The notes: a model not told the origin generated them from the letters alone. Positions 54,435 to 63,434 are shown, numbered from the stretch's first letter. The stretch: DNA of 64,000 bases from Rhizobium etli_C (GCF_014198605.1 NZ_JACIHU010000003.1), one strand, 5' to 3'. Translations and numbers: made by a program.

Positions 54435-54507
54435 TGGGCTGAATTGATTGCGGAATCGATGGTGACAGCTTAGCGTGAAGGCTGACGGAGCCGGCCTATT
54501 GCTCTTT

Positions 54508-54586
54508 CGTCATGCTCGGGCTTGTCCCGAGCATCTGCATCCGTTCGATAGGGCAGCAGATCCTCGGCACAAGGCCGAGGATGACG
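54508..54586. repeat. RIME-like mosaic element
   Basis: Two palindromes in tandem: CATGCTCGGGCTTGTCCCGAGCATC and GATCCTCGGCACAAGGCCGAGGATGACG. This matches the common Rhizobium intergenic mosaic type. It separates modA from modB. Confidence 0.7.
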
Positions 54587-54644
54587 CGGAGTAAAAGGCG
54601 AACTGAGCCTCAGCGAGCCTTCGATTTCGTGGAGACAACTGCGT

Positions 54645-55346
54645 TTGGATATGTTCGGCCTGAGCGACGAAGAATGGACGGCGATCCTGCTCAGCCTGCG
54701 CGTCTCGGTCGTCGCTATGCTGGCGAGCCTGCCCCTCGGCATCCTGGTCGCTTTGCTGCTTGCCCGCGGCCGCTTCTGGGGCAAGTCGGTGCTGAACGGC
54801 ATCGTTCACCTGCCGCTGATCCTGCCCCCCGTCGTCACCGGTTTTCTTCTCCTCATCCTCTTCGGCCGCCGTGGTCCGATCGGCAGCCTGCTCGACCAGT
54901 ATTTCGGCATCGTCTTTTCCTTCCGCTGGACGGGTGCGGCACTCGCCTGCGCCGTCATGGCCTTTCCGCTGATGGTGCGCAGCATCCGCCTGTCGATCGA
55001 GGCGGTCGACCGCAAACTCGAGGAGGCGGCCGGAACGCTGGGGGCCGGCCCGATCCTGGTCTTTCTGACAGTGACGCTGCCACTGACCCTGCCCGGCATC
55101 ATCACCGGCATGATCCTTTCCTTCGCCAAGGCGATGGGCGAATTCGGCGCAACAATCACCTTCGTCTCCAACATTCCCGGCGAGACCCAGACCTTGTCGT
55201 CTGCCATCTACACCTTTACCCAGGTGCCCGGCGGCGATGCCGGCGCGCTGCGCCTGACGCTGGTCGCCGTCATCATTTCCATGACCGCCCTGCTCGCCTC
55301 CGAGTTCCTCGCGCGTTTCGCCGGCCGAAGGATTGATCCGGAATGA
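54645..55346 (+). CDS. modB: Molybdate ABC transporter, permease
   Basis: A 233-residue inner-membrane permease with five predicted helices. PLILPPVVTGFLLLILFGRRG near the first loop and the EAA motif KLEEAAGTLGAGPI (about 123-136), GEFGATITFVSNIPGETQTL are diagnostic ModB blocks. Start TTG at 54645 with GGAG 10 bp upstream. An ATG at 54651 is possible. Overlaps modC by 4 bp. Confidence 0.94.
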   Translation: MDMFGLSDEEWTAILLSLRVSVVAMLASLPLGILVALLLARGRFWGKSVLNGIVHLPLILPPVVTGFLLLILFGRRGPIGSLLDQYFGIVFSFRWTGAALACAVMAFPLMVRSIRLSIEAVDRKLEEAAGTLGAGPILVFLTVTLPLTLPGIITGMILSFAKAMGEFGATITFVSNIPGETQTLSSAIYTFTQVPGGDAGALRLTLVAVIISMTALLASEFLARFAGRRIDPE

Positions 55347-56440
55347 CGTTGATCGTCGAGGCAAAACACAGGCTCGGCGCCTTTCTTCTCGACGCCGCCT
55401 TCACCTCCGAAGGCGGCGTGACCGCGCTGTTCGGACGCTCCGGCTCCGGCAAGACCTCACTGATCCGCATCATCGCCGGCCTCGCCCGTCCGGACGAGGG
55501 CCGCGTTATCCTTGATGGCGAAACCCTGACCGAAACCAAAGCCGGCCGCTTCGTTCCGAAACACCACCGTCATTTCGGTTATGTCTTCCAGGAGGCGCGG
55601 CTGTTCCCGCATCTCAGCGTTCGCGCCAATCTTTCCTACGGCCGCTGGTTCGCGCCAAGACCTGCACGCGGCGACAGCTTCGATCACGTCGTCGACCTGC
55701 TCGGCATCGAGGCGCTGCTGGATCGCAGCCCCGCAAAACTTTCCGGCGGCGAGAAGCAGCGGGTCGCGATCGGCCGCGCCCTTCTCTGCTCGCCCCGGCT
55801 GCTGTTGATGGACGAGCCGCTGGCCGCCCTCGACGAGGCGCGCAAGGCCGAAATCCTGCCCTATCTCGAGCGATTACGGGATCAGACCGAAATCCCGATC
55901 GTCTATGTCAGCCATTCGATCGCCGAGGTGGCGCGGCTCGCAAACAAAGTGGTGGTCATGCGCGATGGCAGGGTGGAGGCGGTTGGCCCGGCCGTCGACA
56001 TTTTGAGCCGCGCCTCTGCGGCCTTCGATCGCAAAGAGGCGGGCGCGCTGCTGCAAGGCATCGTCGAAAGCTTCGACGCGCGTCATCATCTCTCGACCGT
56101 CGCCCTCAAATCCGGCCGGCTGCATATTCCCGGCGCAGCACTCGCGCCCGGCAGTCCGGTCCGTATCCGCATCCCGTCGCGCGACGTCATGCTGGCGACG
56201 GCAAGACCGGAGGGGCTCAGTGCCCTCAACATTGTCGAAGGCAGGATCGAACAGTTATTTCAGGATGCGGACGGAACGGTTGAAATCCGGCTCGACTGCG
56301 GCGGCGATAGCATCCTCTCGCGCGTCACCGCGCTCTCCTGCGAGCGCCTCGACCTTCGACCCGGCAAGACCGTCTTCGCCGTCATCAAGACGGTTGCCCT
56401 AGAACAGGATGATTTTAGGCCTAGTCGGCCTAAAATCTGA
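55343..56440 (+). CDS. modC: Molybdate ABC transporter, ATP-binding protein
   Basis: A 365-residue ATPase: Walker A GRSGSGKTSLIR (about 32-43), signature LSGGEKQRVAIGRAL (about 133-147), Walker B LLMDEPLAALD, switch His in YVSHSIAEV, and a C-terminal TOBE (Mop) domain (about 290-360) that binds molybdate. The stop lies within a palindromic repeat beginning at 56402, so the last ~12 residues are repeat-encoded. Confidence 0.94.
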   Translation: MTLIVEAKHRLGAFLLDAAFTSEGGVTALFGRSGSGKTSLIRIIAGLARPDEGRVILDGETLTETKAGRFVPKHHRHFGYVFQEARLFPHLSVRANLSYGRWFAPRPARGDSFDHVVDLLGIEALLDRSPAKLSGGEKQRVAIGRALLCSPRLLLMDEPLAALDEARKAEILPYLERLRDQTEIPIVYVSHSIAEVARLANKVVVMRDGRVEAVGPAVDILSRASAAFDRKEAGALLQGIVESFDARHHLSTVALKSGRLHIPGAALAPGSPVRIRIPSRDVMLATARPEGLSALNIVEGRIEQLFQDADGTVEIRLDCGGDSILSRVTALSCERLDLRPGKTVFAVIKTVALEQDDFRPSRPKI

Positions 56441-56513
56441 ATCCTGTTCTAAATTAAAGGTTTAGAGCATGATGTCGTCCGAAAACCGCTCACACTTTTC
56501 GGCATCATGCTCT
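56402..56513. repeat. Rhizobial intergenic palindromic repeat, copy 3, plus long hairpin
   Basis: GAACAGGAT (56402-56410) and TTTTAGGCC (56413-56421) pair with GGCCTAAAA (56427-56435) and ATCCTGTTC (56441-56449). Next comes AGAGCATGATG (56464-56474)/CATCATGCTCT (56503-56513) with core CGAAAACCGCTCACACTTTT. It ends modC and separates it from the convergent modE-like gene. Confidence 0.75.
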
Positions 56514-56519
56514 GGAGGC

Positions 56520-56897
56520 TTAGCCGTGCCCATCCCGCCGCGGGTTGCGCTTTGCCTCGAGCCAGGCAAGGTCCTCGGCAAGGCTCGCTTGCAAAATGCT
56601 TTCCATCCGGCGAAACCGCGCCAGCAGTTGCTCGCCGAACGGCGTCAGCGCCGCACCGCCACCCTTCTGGCCGCCGCGTTGTGATTCCACCACCTGTTCG
56701 CAGAACATCCGGTTCATCTCGCTGACCAGCAGCCATGCGCGGCGATAGGACATATCCATCGCCCGCCCGGCTGCGGAGATCGATCCGGTCGCGCAGATGT
56801 GCTCCAGCAGCTCCATCTTGCCGCGTCCGAGCCGATCCTCATCCGGGAAGCTGATTCGCAAGATGGGAACGAGTGTTTTTGCGGCCGGATCGGTCAT
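56520..56897 (-). CDS. ModE-type molybdate regulator (HTH domain only)
   Basis: A 125-residue winged-helix protein of the LysR-like ModE N-terminal family: RISFPDEDRLGRGKMELLEHI, ATGSISAAGRAMDMSYRRAWLLVSEMN, then the G-G-x-x-G-G wing with TPFGEQLL. It lacks the C-terminal Mop/TOBE molybdate-binding domains of E. coli ModE, so metal sensing must be indirect or through a partner. Convergent with modC. The ATG at 56897 gives the family's normal length. The longer frame to 56993 lacks a ribosome site. It probably represses modABC at 53559-53582. Confidence 0.85.
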   Translation of the reverse strand: MTDPAAKTLVPILRISFPDEDRLGRGKMELLEHICATGSISAAGRAMDMSYRRAWLLVSEMNRMFCEQVVESQRGGQKGGGAALTPFGEQLLARFRRMESILQASLAEDLAWLEAKRNPRRDGHG

Positions 56898-57107
56898 TCG
56901 AATCTGCAGATGGTGGAATTTCCGGCACTTTACGCTCCGCCCTGGAAACTGTACACCGCCCGGACAAGCAGCGAGAGCAGCAATAGTGTTCAATTCGGTC
57001 GCCAGATCGGATTTTCCGCCGCTCCGTACGTTAGCACGTCTTGAAACATTAATGGTTTGATGCCTATCTTAACCATGATCCGGTCGTGATCGGATCTCGT
57101 GTTGTGC

Positions 57108-57551
57108 ATGGCTTGTCATTCCAGGAAAGGGAAAGCACTGACAACAGTACACGCCAAGGGAAAAACGCTCGCCGTTCTCCCGAAGAGCGCAGAACGTGGC
57201 GCCGATGCCGCTGCCCGCGCCCTAGAAGCCGTCCTCACCAGCCTCGAGGACTCCAAAGCCGAAGATATCGTCACCATCGACATTGCCGGAAAATCGGCGC
57301 TGGGAGACTACATGATCGTCGTCTCCGGCCGCTCGAACAGGCATGTCATGGCGATCTCGGACCACCTGCTCACCGATCTCAAGGACGAAGGCTTCGGTAC
57401 GGCCCGCGTCGAAGGTCAGGAGGGCGGCGACTGGATCCTGATCGACACGGGTGACATTATCGTGCATGTGTTCCGTCCTGAAATCCGAGAGTTCTACAAC
57501 ATCGAAAAGATGTGGGCGGCTCCCGATATGGATGAAGAAACACGGCACTGA
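57108..57551 (+). CDS. rsfS: Ribosomal silencing factor RsfS
   Basis: A 147-residue protein (RsfS/Iojap family) that binds L14 and blocks 30S joining in starvation. Conserved core: LEDSKAEDIVTIDIAGKSALGDYMIVVSGRSNRHV, then WILIDTGDIIVHVFRPEIREFYNIEKMW. Start uncertain: GTG 57099, ATG 57108, or a CTG at 57138 with a strong AGGAAAGGGAAA in front, the last giving the length more common among relatives. 210 bp upstream lies the divergent modE-type gene. Confidence 0.94.
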   Translation: MACHSRKGKALTTVHAKGKTLAVLPKSAERGADAAARALEAVLTSLEDSKAEDIVTIDIAGKSALGDYMIVVSGRSNRHVMAISDHLLTDLKDEGFGTARVEGQEGGDWILIDTGDIIVHVFRPEIREFYNIEKMWAAPDMDEETRH

Positions 57552-57672
57552 CAGGCGGTCCGGCATTCTGACCGACGCCTGAGACGTGGCATTGACTGGC
57601 TGGGAAACATCGTGAGCCGGCCGGTGGGCGCGCTTTGTGCGTCGCAAATGCCTGATGAGCGGGAGCGGGTGA

Positions 57673-58155
57673 ATGCGCGTTGGTCTTTTTGCAGTGGGAC
57701 GGCTGAAATCCGGCCCCGAAAAGGATCTTGCGGCCCGTTATTTTGATCGTTTCGCCAAGGCCGGCCCTGCGGTCGGCCTCGAACTTGCCCGTATCGCCGA
57801 GGTTGCCGAAAGCCGCGCTTCCAATGCGGAGACGCGCAAACGCGAGGAGGCGGCGATGCTGTTGAAATCGCTTGCCGAAGGCAGCGTCCTTATTCTTCTC
57901 GACGAACGCGGCAAGGCGCTCGACAGCGAAGCCTTCGCAAATCTGCTCGGCGCCTATCGCGACCAGGGCAAACGCGAGCTGATGATCGCAATCGGCGGCG
58001 CCGACGGCCTCGATCCCGCGCTCTACGATCGTGCCGACGCCACGCTCTGCCTGGGCAAAATGACCTGGCCGCACCAGCTCGTCCGCACGCTGATCGCCGA
58101 GCAGCTCTATCGCGCCGTCACCATCCTGTCCGGCCATCCCTATCACCGCGTCTGA
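57673..58155 (+). CDS. rlmH: 23S rRNA (pseudouridine1915-N3)-methyltransferase
   Basis: A 160-residue SPOUT methyltransferase. VGLFAVGRLKSGPEKDL at the N-terminus, ILLDERGKALDSEAFA, AIGGADGLDP and the C-terminal YRAVTILSGHPYHRV. Forms a knotted dimer acting on 70S helix 69. Follows rsfS as in most bacteria. Confidence 0.96.
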   Translation: MRVGLFAVGRLKSGPEKDLAARYFDRFAKAGPAVGLELARIAEVAESRASNAETRKREEAAMLLKSLAEGSVLILLDERGKALDSEAFANLLGAYRDQGKRELMIAIGGADGLDPALYDRADATLCLGKMTWPHQLVRTLIAEQLYRAVTILSGHPYHRV

Positions 58156-58158
58156 AAT

Positions 58159-58172
58159 GTTCCACGTGGAAC
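58159..58172. promoter_or_regulatory. parS centromere-like site (ParB binding)
   Basis: GTTCCACGTGGAAC, a perfect 14 bp palindrome that is the alphaproteobacterial chromosomal parS consensus, 4 bp after the rlmH stop. Confidence 0.82.
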
Positions 58173-58307
58173 TCAAGTCTTTGACGATGCGTCGCATTGT
58201 CACGCAGCCGTGTTTCGCGTGGACGGCCGTTCGCTTGCAAACTTTCTGGCAAAGCGTGCCAAATCAGCTTAGTCTCCGCGCGATTTTGAGAGAGTGCCCC
58301 GACACGC

Positions 58308-59738
58308 ATGACGACGACACCAACCAGGCGACACCGCATGATTCTGCCGGCACTTGCGGCCGGTTTTGGTGTCGCCGTCGTCGTCTCCGCAAACACCTTC
58401 ACCGTCCGGGCCCAGGAAGCCGCGCCGGAGGCGGCACAATCTGCAGCGCAGCCGCCGGCAGCCGAGCCGCCGCCGCCCGATCCGGCCGCTGAACTTGCCG
58501 CCAAACGCGATCAGACCCGCGCCGAGCTCGAAACCCTGTCGAAATCGATCAACCTTTCCTCGGACAAGGTCAGTGAACTCCAGCAAGGCATCGCCAATCT
58601 GGAAAAAAGCACGCAGAGCATCCGCCAGGCGCTGATCGATTCCGCCGCCCGCCGCAAGGGGCTCGAGAAGCAGATCCTCGAAAGCGAGAAGAAGCTGGCC
58701 GATCTCGGCGTCAAGGAGGATATCATCCGCCGTTCGCTGCACGAGCGCCGCGGTCTGCTGGCCGAGGTGTTGGCCGCACTCCAGCGCATGGGCCGCAACC
58801 CGCCGCCGGCCTTGCTGGTCACCCCTGATGACGCGCTCGCTTCCGTGCGCAGCGCCATCCTGCTCGGCGCCGTCGTGCCCGGCATCCGCAAGGAAACCGA
58901 CAAGCTCGCCGCAGACCTTGCAAGCCTCGCCGCGCTGCAGACGGCAAGTGCGGCCGAGAAGGCCGGCCTGACGGCGACGATGACCGATAGCATCGAGGAA
59001 GAGCGGCGCATGGACCTGCTGCTTGCCGAAAACGACAAGCTCAGCCGCAGCAGCGCCGCCGAACTCCAGGCCGAAAGGAAACGTTCGGAGGAGCTGGCGG
59101 GCAAGGCGACCAGCCTCGAAGGCCTCGTCGCTTCCATGGAATCTGAGATCGCTTCGGTGCGCGACGCGGCTGCCGCGGCCCGCCAGGCCGAGGAGAACCG
59201 CAAGCTCCTGACGGACGAGCAGCGGGCTCAGGCCAAGGCTCTGGCAGAGAGCGGCGTGCCCGATAAAAACCGCATTGCGCCCGCATATCCCTTCGGAGAA
59301 TTGAGGGCCAAATTGGAGCTGCCGGTGGCAGGCGATATCCTGCGCCAGTTCGGCGATGCCGACGGCACCGGGCACGAAGCCATGGGCATGACGGTCGCCA
59401 CCAACCCGGAGACAGTGGTGACGGCGCCTGCAGACGGCCTAGTGGTTTTCGCCGGCGCTTTCCGCAGTTACGGCCAGATGATCATTCTTGACGCGGGCGA
59501 TGGATATCACCTGGTTCTCTCGGGAATGGATACGATCAATACCCGTCAGGGAAAGTTCGTTTTCTCCGGCGAGCCGCTCGCCGTGATGGGAGCGAAAAGA
59601 GTGGCAAGCGCAACTGCATTGGCGCTGGAAACGGACCGGCCAACGCTTTACATTGAATTTCGAAAAGACGGTAAACCGGTCGATTCCCGACCGTGGTGGA
59701 CCGCCAAGGACACTGGAAAGGCACGCAATGATTCGTAG
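58308..59738 (+). CDS. EnvC-type murein hydrolase activator (degenerate M23 domain)
   Basis: A 476-residue exported protein: signal/TM segment (about 8-36), long coiled coil (about 60-300) and a C-terminal LytM domain (about 345-470). The zinc ligands are not intact: the HxGxD position reads GHEAMGM, and the final HxH reads LYIEF. It is therefore an activator of amidases, like EnvC, rather than an enzyme. Acts at the septum. Overlaps ctpA by 11 bp, as in many alphaproteobacteria. Confidence 0.88.
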   Translation: MTTTPTRRHRMILPALAAGFGVAVVVSANTFTVRAQEAAPEAAQSAAQPPAAEPPPPDPAAELAAKRDQTRAELETLSKSINLSSDKVSELQQGIANLEKSTQSIRQALIDSAARRKGLEKQILESEKKLADLGVKEDIIRRSLHERRGLLAEVLAALQRMGRNPPPALLVTPDDALASVRSAILLGAVVPGIRKETDKLAADLASLAALQTASAAEKAGLTATMTDSIEEERRMDLLLAENDKLSRSSAAELQAERKRSEELAGKATSLEGLVASMESEIASVRDAAAAARQAEENRKLLTDEQRAQAKALAESGVPDKNRIAPAYPFGELRAKLELPVAGDILRQFGDADGTGHEAMGMTVATNPETVVTAPADGLVVFAGAFRSYGQMIILDAGDGYHLVLSGMDTINTRQGKFVFSGEPLAVMGAKRVASATALALETDRPTLYIEFRKDGKPVDSRPWWTAKDTGKARNDS

Positions 59739-61050
59739 GGCTTCTCTTGTTCTGGTCGGCGCATTGATGGGTGCGACCGCGATGAGCGTCATTTACTCGG
59801 CAGGTGTGCCGGCAGAAGCGGCCGGATCCTCTACATATAAGGAACTCTCGGTATTTGGCGACGTCTTCGAACGCGTGCGTGCGCAGTACGTCACGCCGCC
59901 GGCCGAAGACAAGCTCATCGAGAATGCCATCAACGGCATGCTTTCCTCGCTCGATCCGCATTCGAGCTATATGAATGCGAAGGACGCCGAGGACATGCGC
60001 ACCCAGACCAAGGGTGAGTTCGGCGGCCTCGGCATCGAAGTCACGATGGAAGACGAGCTCGTCAAGGTCATCACCCCGATCGACGATACGCCCGCCGCCA
60101 AGGCCGGCGTTCTCGCCGGCGACTACATCTCCGAGATCGACGGCCAGTCCGTGCGCGGCCTGAAGCTGGAAGACGCGGTCGAGAAGATGCGTGGCGCCGT
60201 CAACACGCCGATCAAGCTGACGCTGATCCGCAAGGGCGCCGACAAGCCGATCGAGCTGACGATCGTCCGTGACGTCGTCGCCGTCCAGGCGGTCAAATCG
60301 CGCGTCGAGGACGATGTCGGTTACCTCCGCATCATCTCCTTCACCGAAAAGACCTATCCCGACATGGAAAAGGCGATCAAGAAGATCAAGGACACCGTTC
60401 CGGCCGACAAGCTGAAGGGCTACGTCCTCGACCTGCGCCTTAACCCGGGCGGCCTGCTCGACCAGGCGATCAATGTCTCCGACGCCCTGCTGCAGCGCGG
60501 CGAGGTCGTCTCGACCCGCGGCCGCAATCCTGATGAAACCCGCCGCTTCAACGCCGGCCCGGGCGACCTGACCGACGGCAAGCCGGTCATCGTGCTGATC
60601 AACGGCGGTTCGGCCTCCGCATCGGAAATCGTAGCCGGTGCGCTTCAGGATCTGCGCCGCGCCACCGTTCTCGGCACCCGTTCCTTCGGCAAGGGTTCCG
60701 TCCAGACGATTATCCCGCTTGGCGAGAACGGCGCGCTGCGCTTGACCACAGCACTTTACTACACACCGTCGGGCCGCTCGATCCAGGGCACCGGCATCAC
60801 GCCTGACATCAAGGTCGAAGAGCCGCTGCCGGAAGAACTGCAGGGCAAGATGGTGACCGAAGGCGAATCCAGCCTGCGCGGCCACATCAAGGGCCAGAGC
60901 GAAACCGATGAAGGATCGGGCTCCGTTGCCTACGTGCCGCCGGATCCGAAGGATGACGTTCAGCTGAACTACGCGCTCGACCTTCTGCGCGGCAAGAAGA
61001 CCGATCCGGCCTTCCCGCCGAACCCTGATAAGGCCGTCGTCGCCAAGTAA
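59728..61050 (+). CDS. ctpA: Carboxy-terminal processing protease (S41)
   Basis: A 440-residue periplasmic serine protease: signal anchor (1-31), cap helices, PDZ domain (about 95-170) and the S41 core with nucleophile Ser in NGGSASASEIVAG and general-base Lys in GTRSFGKGSVQT. It trims C-termini of envelope proteins and is likely controlled by an adaptor. A hairpin AAGGCCGGGC/GCCCGGCCTT (61062-61085) follows. Confidence 0.95.
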   Translation: MIRRASLVLVGALMGATAMSVIYSAGVPAEAAGSSTYKELSVFGDVFERVRAQYVTPPAEDKLIENAINGMLSSLDPHSSYMNAKDAEDMRTQTKGEFGGLGIEVTMEDELVKVITPIDDTPAAKAGVLAGDYISEIDGQSVRGLKLEDAVEKMRGAVNTPIKLTLIRKGADKPIELTIVRDVVAVQAVKSRVEDDVGYLRIISFTEKTYPDMEKAIKKIKDTVPADKLKGYVLDLRLNPGGLLDQAINVSDALLQRGEVVSTRGRNPDETRRFNAGPGDLTDGKPVIVLINGGSASASEIVAGALQDLRRATVLGTRSFGKGSVQTIIPLGENGALRLTTALYYTPSGRSIQGTGITPDIKVEEPLPEELQGKMVTEGESSLRGHIKGQSETDEGSGSVAYVPPDPKDDVQLNYALDLLRGKKTDPAFPPNPDKAVVAK

Positions 61051-61061
61051 TCGATCGTCGC

Positions 61062-61085
61062 AAGGCCGGGCACTCGCCCGGCCTT
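61062..61085 (+). terminator. Hairpin after ctpA
   Basis: AAGGCCGGGC (61062-61071), ACTC, GCCCGGCCTT (61076-61085): a perfect 10 bp stem. Only CCCTTT follows, so termination may be partial, and the next gene begins 42 bp on. Confidence 0.6.
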
Positions 61086-61127
61086 GACCCTTTATGCTGT
61101 TTCCCGGTTTTGGAGCGGGCGAGAAAA

Positions 61128-62318
61128 TTGGGAACGGACCTGCATGCGCCTTTGGGGCGCAACCGCAAAACCGCCAGCCGGCGTCCTGGCGTACTGCGCC
61201 TCGGCCGCATTGCAGCCAGTCTGTGCCTTTTCACAATAGGCGGCTTTTCTCTCTATACTGCCTTTCGGGGCGACGGGCTGGAGCGCGCCAAACCGCCGAC
61301 GGCCGAACAGGCCGCAACCCAAGCTTCCGGCAAACCGCCGACGACCGCTGCCGACCAGGCGGCGGACGGAATGCCCCGCGCCGATCCACGCTCGGGCGCC
61401 AATGTCGAACAGATGATCACCGGCGATGGCTCCGTCGTCACCAAATACAGTCCGCGCCCGCGCGACGGCAGCGGACCGGTGCTGGTCGATGCCATGCAGA
61501 TCGGTCAGGATCCGCGCATGGCAGCCCAACCCAATGAAGCGCTGCTCGAAGACACCGCGTTTGGCAGGCTGCCGATCGTCGGCCCCGACGGCCGGCGGCC
61601 GATGGACCAATATGCCCGCCCTTCATCCGGCGCACGCGGTATCCGCATTGCCATTGTCGTCAGCGGCCTCGGCCTCAGCCAGACGGGGACGCAGCGCGCC
61701 ATCGCCGAATTGCCGGAGGAAATCACCCTTGCCTTTGCCGCAAGCGGCAACAGCCTGCAGCGCTGGATGCAGGAAGCCCGCCGCGGCGGCCACGAGATTC
61801 TTCTGCAGGTTCCGCTCGAGCCATTTGATTATCCGGCCAATGATCCCGGTCCGGAGACCCTGCTGACCTCGAAGCCGGTGGCCCGTAACATCGAGAACCT
61901 GCACAAGGCGATGGGTGAGATCACCAATTACACCGGCATCATGAACTATCTCGGCGGCCGTTTCCTCTCCGACCCCGCCGCCATGGAACCTGTCATGCGC
62001 GATATCGGCAAGCGCGGCCTGCTCTTCCTCGACGACGGCACGTCGGCGCAGTCGAAAACGGCGACGGTCGCCAAGGGTACCGAACTGCCCTATGCCTTTG
62101 CCGACCTGCAGCTCGATGGCCAGCTCGATATCGACGCCATCCTGAAGAAGCTCGACGAGCTCGAACGCATCGCTCGCAAGAACGGCCAGGCGATCGGCAT
62201 CGCCTCTGCTTTCGATGAAAGTATCGACGCCGTCGCCAAATGGAGCGAGGAAGCGTCCATGCGCGGCATCGAGATCGTCGGCGTCGCGGCGCTTTCCAAC
62301 GACCCGAGAAGCCCCTGA
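61128..62318 (+). CDS. Divergent polysaccharide deacetylase family protein (YibQ-like)
   Basis: A 396-residue protein with a transmembrane anchor (about 27-47), a proline-rich linker, and a C-terminal NodB-like barrel (about 170-385) of the divergent polysaccharide deacetylase (DUF610) family: RIAIVVSGLGLSQTGTQRAI and ILLQVPLEPFDYP. A deacetylase role on envelope glycans is only presumed. The start is probably TTG 61128, with GAGAAAA in front. TTG 61110 is in frame. Gene order envC-ctpA-this is conserved in rhizobia. Confidence 0.86.
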   Translation: MGTDLHAPLGRNRKTASRRPGVLRLGRIAASLCLFTIGGFSLYTAFRGDGLERAKPPTAEQAATQASGKPPTTAADQAADGMPRADPRSGANVEQMITGDGSVVTKYSPRPRDGSGPVLVDAMQIGQDPRMAAQPNEALLEDTAFGRLPIVGPDGRRPMDQYARPSSGARGIRIAIVVSGLGLSQTGTQRAIAELPEEITLAFAASGNSLQRWMQEARRGGHEILLQVPLEPFDYPANDPGPETLLTSKPVARNIENLHKAMGEITNYTGIMNYLGGRFLSDPAAMEPVMRDIGKRGLLFLDDGTSAQSKTATVAKGTELPYAFADLQLDGQLDIDAILKKLDELERIARKNGQAIGIASAFDESIDAVAKWSEEASMRGIEIVGVAALSNDPRSP

Positions 62319-62342
62319 GATAATTCCTGAACGGAGAAGAAG

Positions 62343-62876
62343 ATGAGCCAGGCGACCGTGAAAGCCGAGGATCTGCCCTACCGTCCCTGCGTCGGCGTCA
62401 TGATCCTGAACCGCGATGGCCTGGTCTGGGCCGGGCGACGGATCCCCGACGGCAATTCCGAATATGACGGCTCGCCGCAGCTTTGGCAGATGCCCCAGGG
62501 TGGCATCGACAAGGGCGAGGATCCCTTGGACGCGGCCTATCGTGAGCTCTATGAGGAAACCGGGATCAGAACAGTGACCCTGCTTGCCGAAGCAAGAGAC
62601 TGGATCAACTATGATCTGCCGCCGGCGCTGATCGGCATCGGACTGAAAGGGAAATTCCGCGGCCAGACGCAACGCTGGTTTGCCTTCCGCTTCGAGGGCG
62701 ACGAAAGCGAGATCGTCATCAACCCGCCGCCGGGCGGTCATGATCCGGAATTCGATGCCTGGGAATGGAAGCCGATGCAGGAGCTGCCCGGCCTGATCGT
62801 CCCCTTCAAGCGCGCCGTCTATGACCAGGTGATCGCCGAGTTCCGGCATCTGGCAGCGCTGCAGGCCGAAGACTGA
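62343..62876 (+). CDS. rppH: RNA pyrophosphohydrolase
   Basis: Removes pyrophosphate from mRNA 5' ends, starting decay. A 177-residue Nudix enzyme: the Nudix box GGIDKGEDPLDAAYRELYEE continues to TGI (about 55-77), with the RppH-specific LPYRPCVGVMILNRDGLVW before it and GQTQRWFAFRF after. Lies 24 bp after the deacetylase gene. A GC-rich hairpin (62911-62937) closes the operon. Confidence 0.95.
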   Translation: MSQATVKAEDLPYRPCVGVMILNRDGLVWAGRRIPDGNSEYDGSPQLWQMPQGGIDKGEDPLDAAYRELYEETGIRTVTLLAEARDWINYDLPPALIGIGLKGKFRGQTQRWFAFRFEGDESEIVINPPPGGHDPEFDAWEWKPMQELPGLIVPFKRAVYDQVIAEFRHLAALQAED

Positions 62877-62910
62877 GCGCCCGTTTGCGGCTCGCAGGTG
62901 TGAATTGAAG

Positions 62911-62937
62911 ATGCCGGCCGCCCGGAGCGGCCGGCAT
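62911..62937. terminator. Hairpin between convergent rppH and bfr
   Basis: ATGCCGGCCGC (62911-62921), CCGGA, GCGGCCGGCAT (62927-62937). Perfect 11 bp stem with no T-run. Could block read-through in both directions. Confidence 0.55.
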
Positions 62938-62948
62938 TCCCATCCGAA

Positions 62949-63434
62949 TTATTCGGCTTCGTTGGCGGAATCGGCATTGAGCTGGCCGTATTTGCTCTCG
63001 CCGATTTTCTCGAGCAGATCGATCTGCGTTTCGAGGAAGTCGATATGGCCTTCCTCATCCGCCAGCAGCTCTTCGAAAAGCTTCATGGAAACGTAGTCGC
63101 CGGCCTCGTGACAGATATCGCGCGATTTCTTGTAGGCCGTGCGGGCGTCATATTCGCCGGCAAGATCGGCTTCCAGCACTTCCTTGACGTTCTGGCCGAT
63201 GCGCAGGGGCGCCAGAGTCTGCAGATTGGGATGGCCTTCGAGGAAGATGATGCGCGCGACAAGCCTGTCGGCATGGTGCATCTCTTCGATGGATTCGGCA
63301 CGCTCCTTCTTGGCGAGCTTGGTGTAGCCCCAGTCCTCGAGAAGCCGATAATGAACCCAATATTGATTGACCGCGCCGAGCTCGAGGAACAGTGCCTCGT
63401 TAAGCCGCTCGATGACCTTTTTGTCGCCTTTCAA
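62949..63434 (-). CDS. bfr: Bacterioferritin
   Basis: A 161-residue 24-mer iron-storage protein. Ferroxidase ligands Glu18, Glu51 and His54, and haem-ligand Met52 (EEMHHAD) all fall at canonical positions when the TTG at 63434 is used as start (MKGDKKVIERLN), preceded by AGGAG. The 5' end overlaps the 3' end of the ferredoxin gene by 35 bp, so the two are coupled. Confidence 0.96.
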   Translation of the reverse strand: MKGDKKVIERLNEALFLELGAVNQYWVHYRLLEDWGYTKLAKKERAESIEEMHHADRLVARIIFLEGHPNLQTLAPLRIGQNVKEVLEADLAGEYDARTAYKKSRDICHEAGDYVSMKLFEELLADEEGHIDFLETQIDLLEKIGESKYGQLNADSANEAE

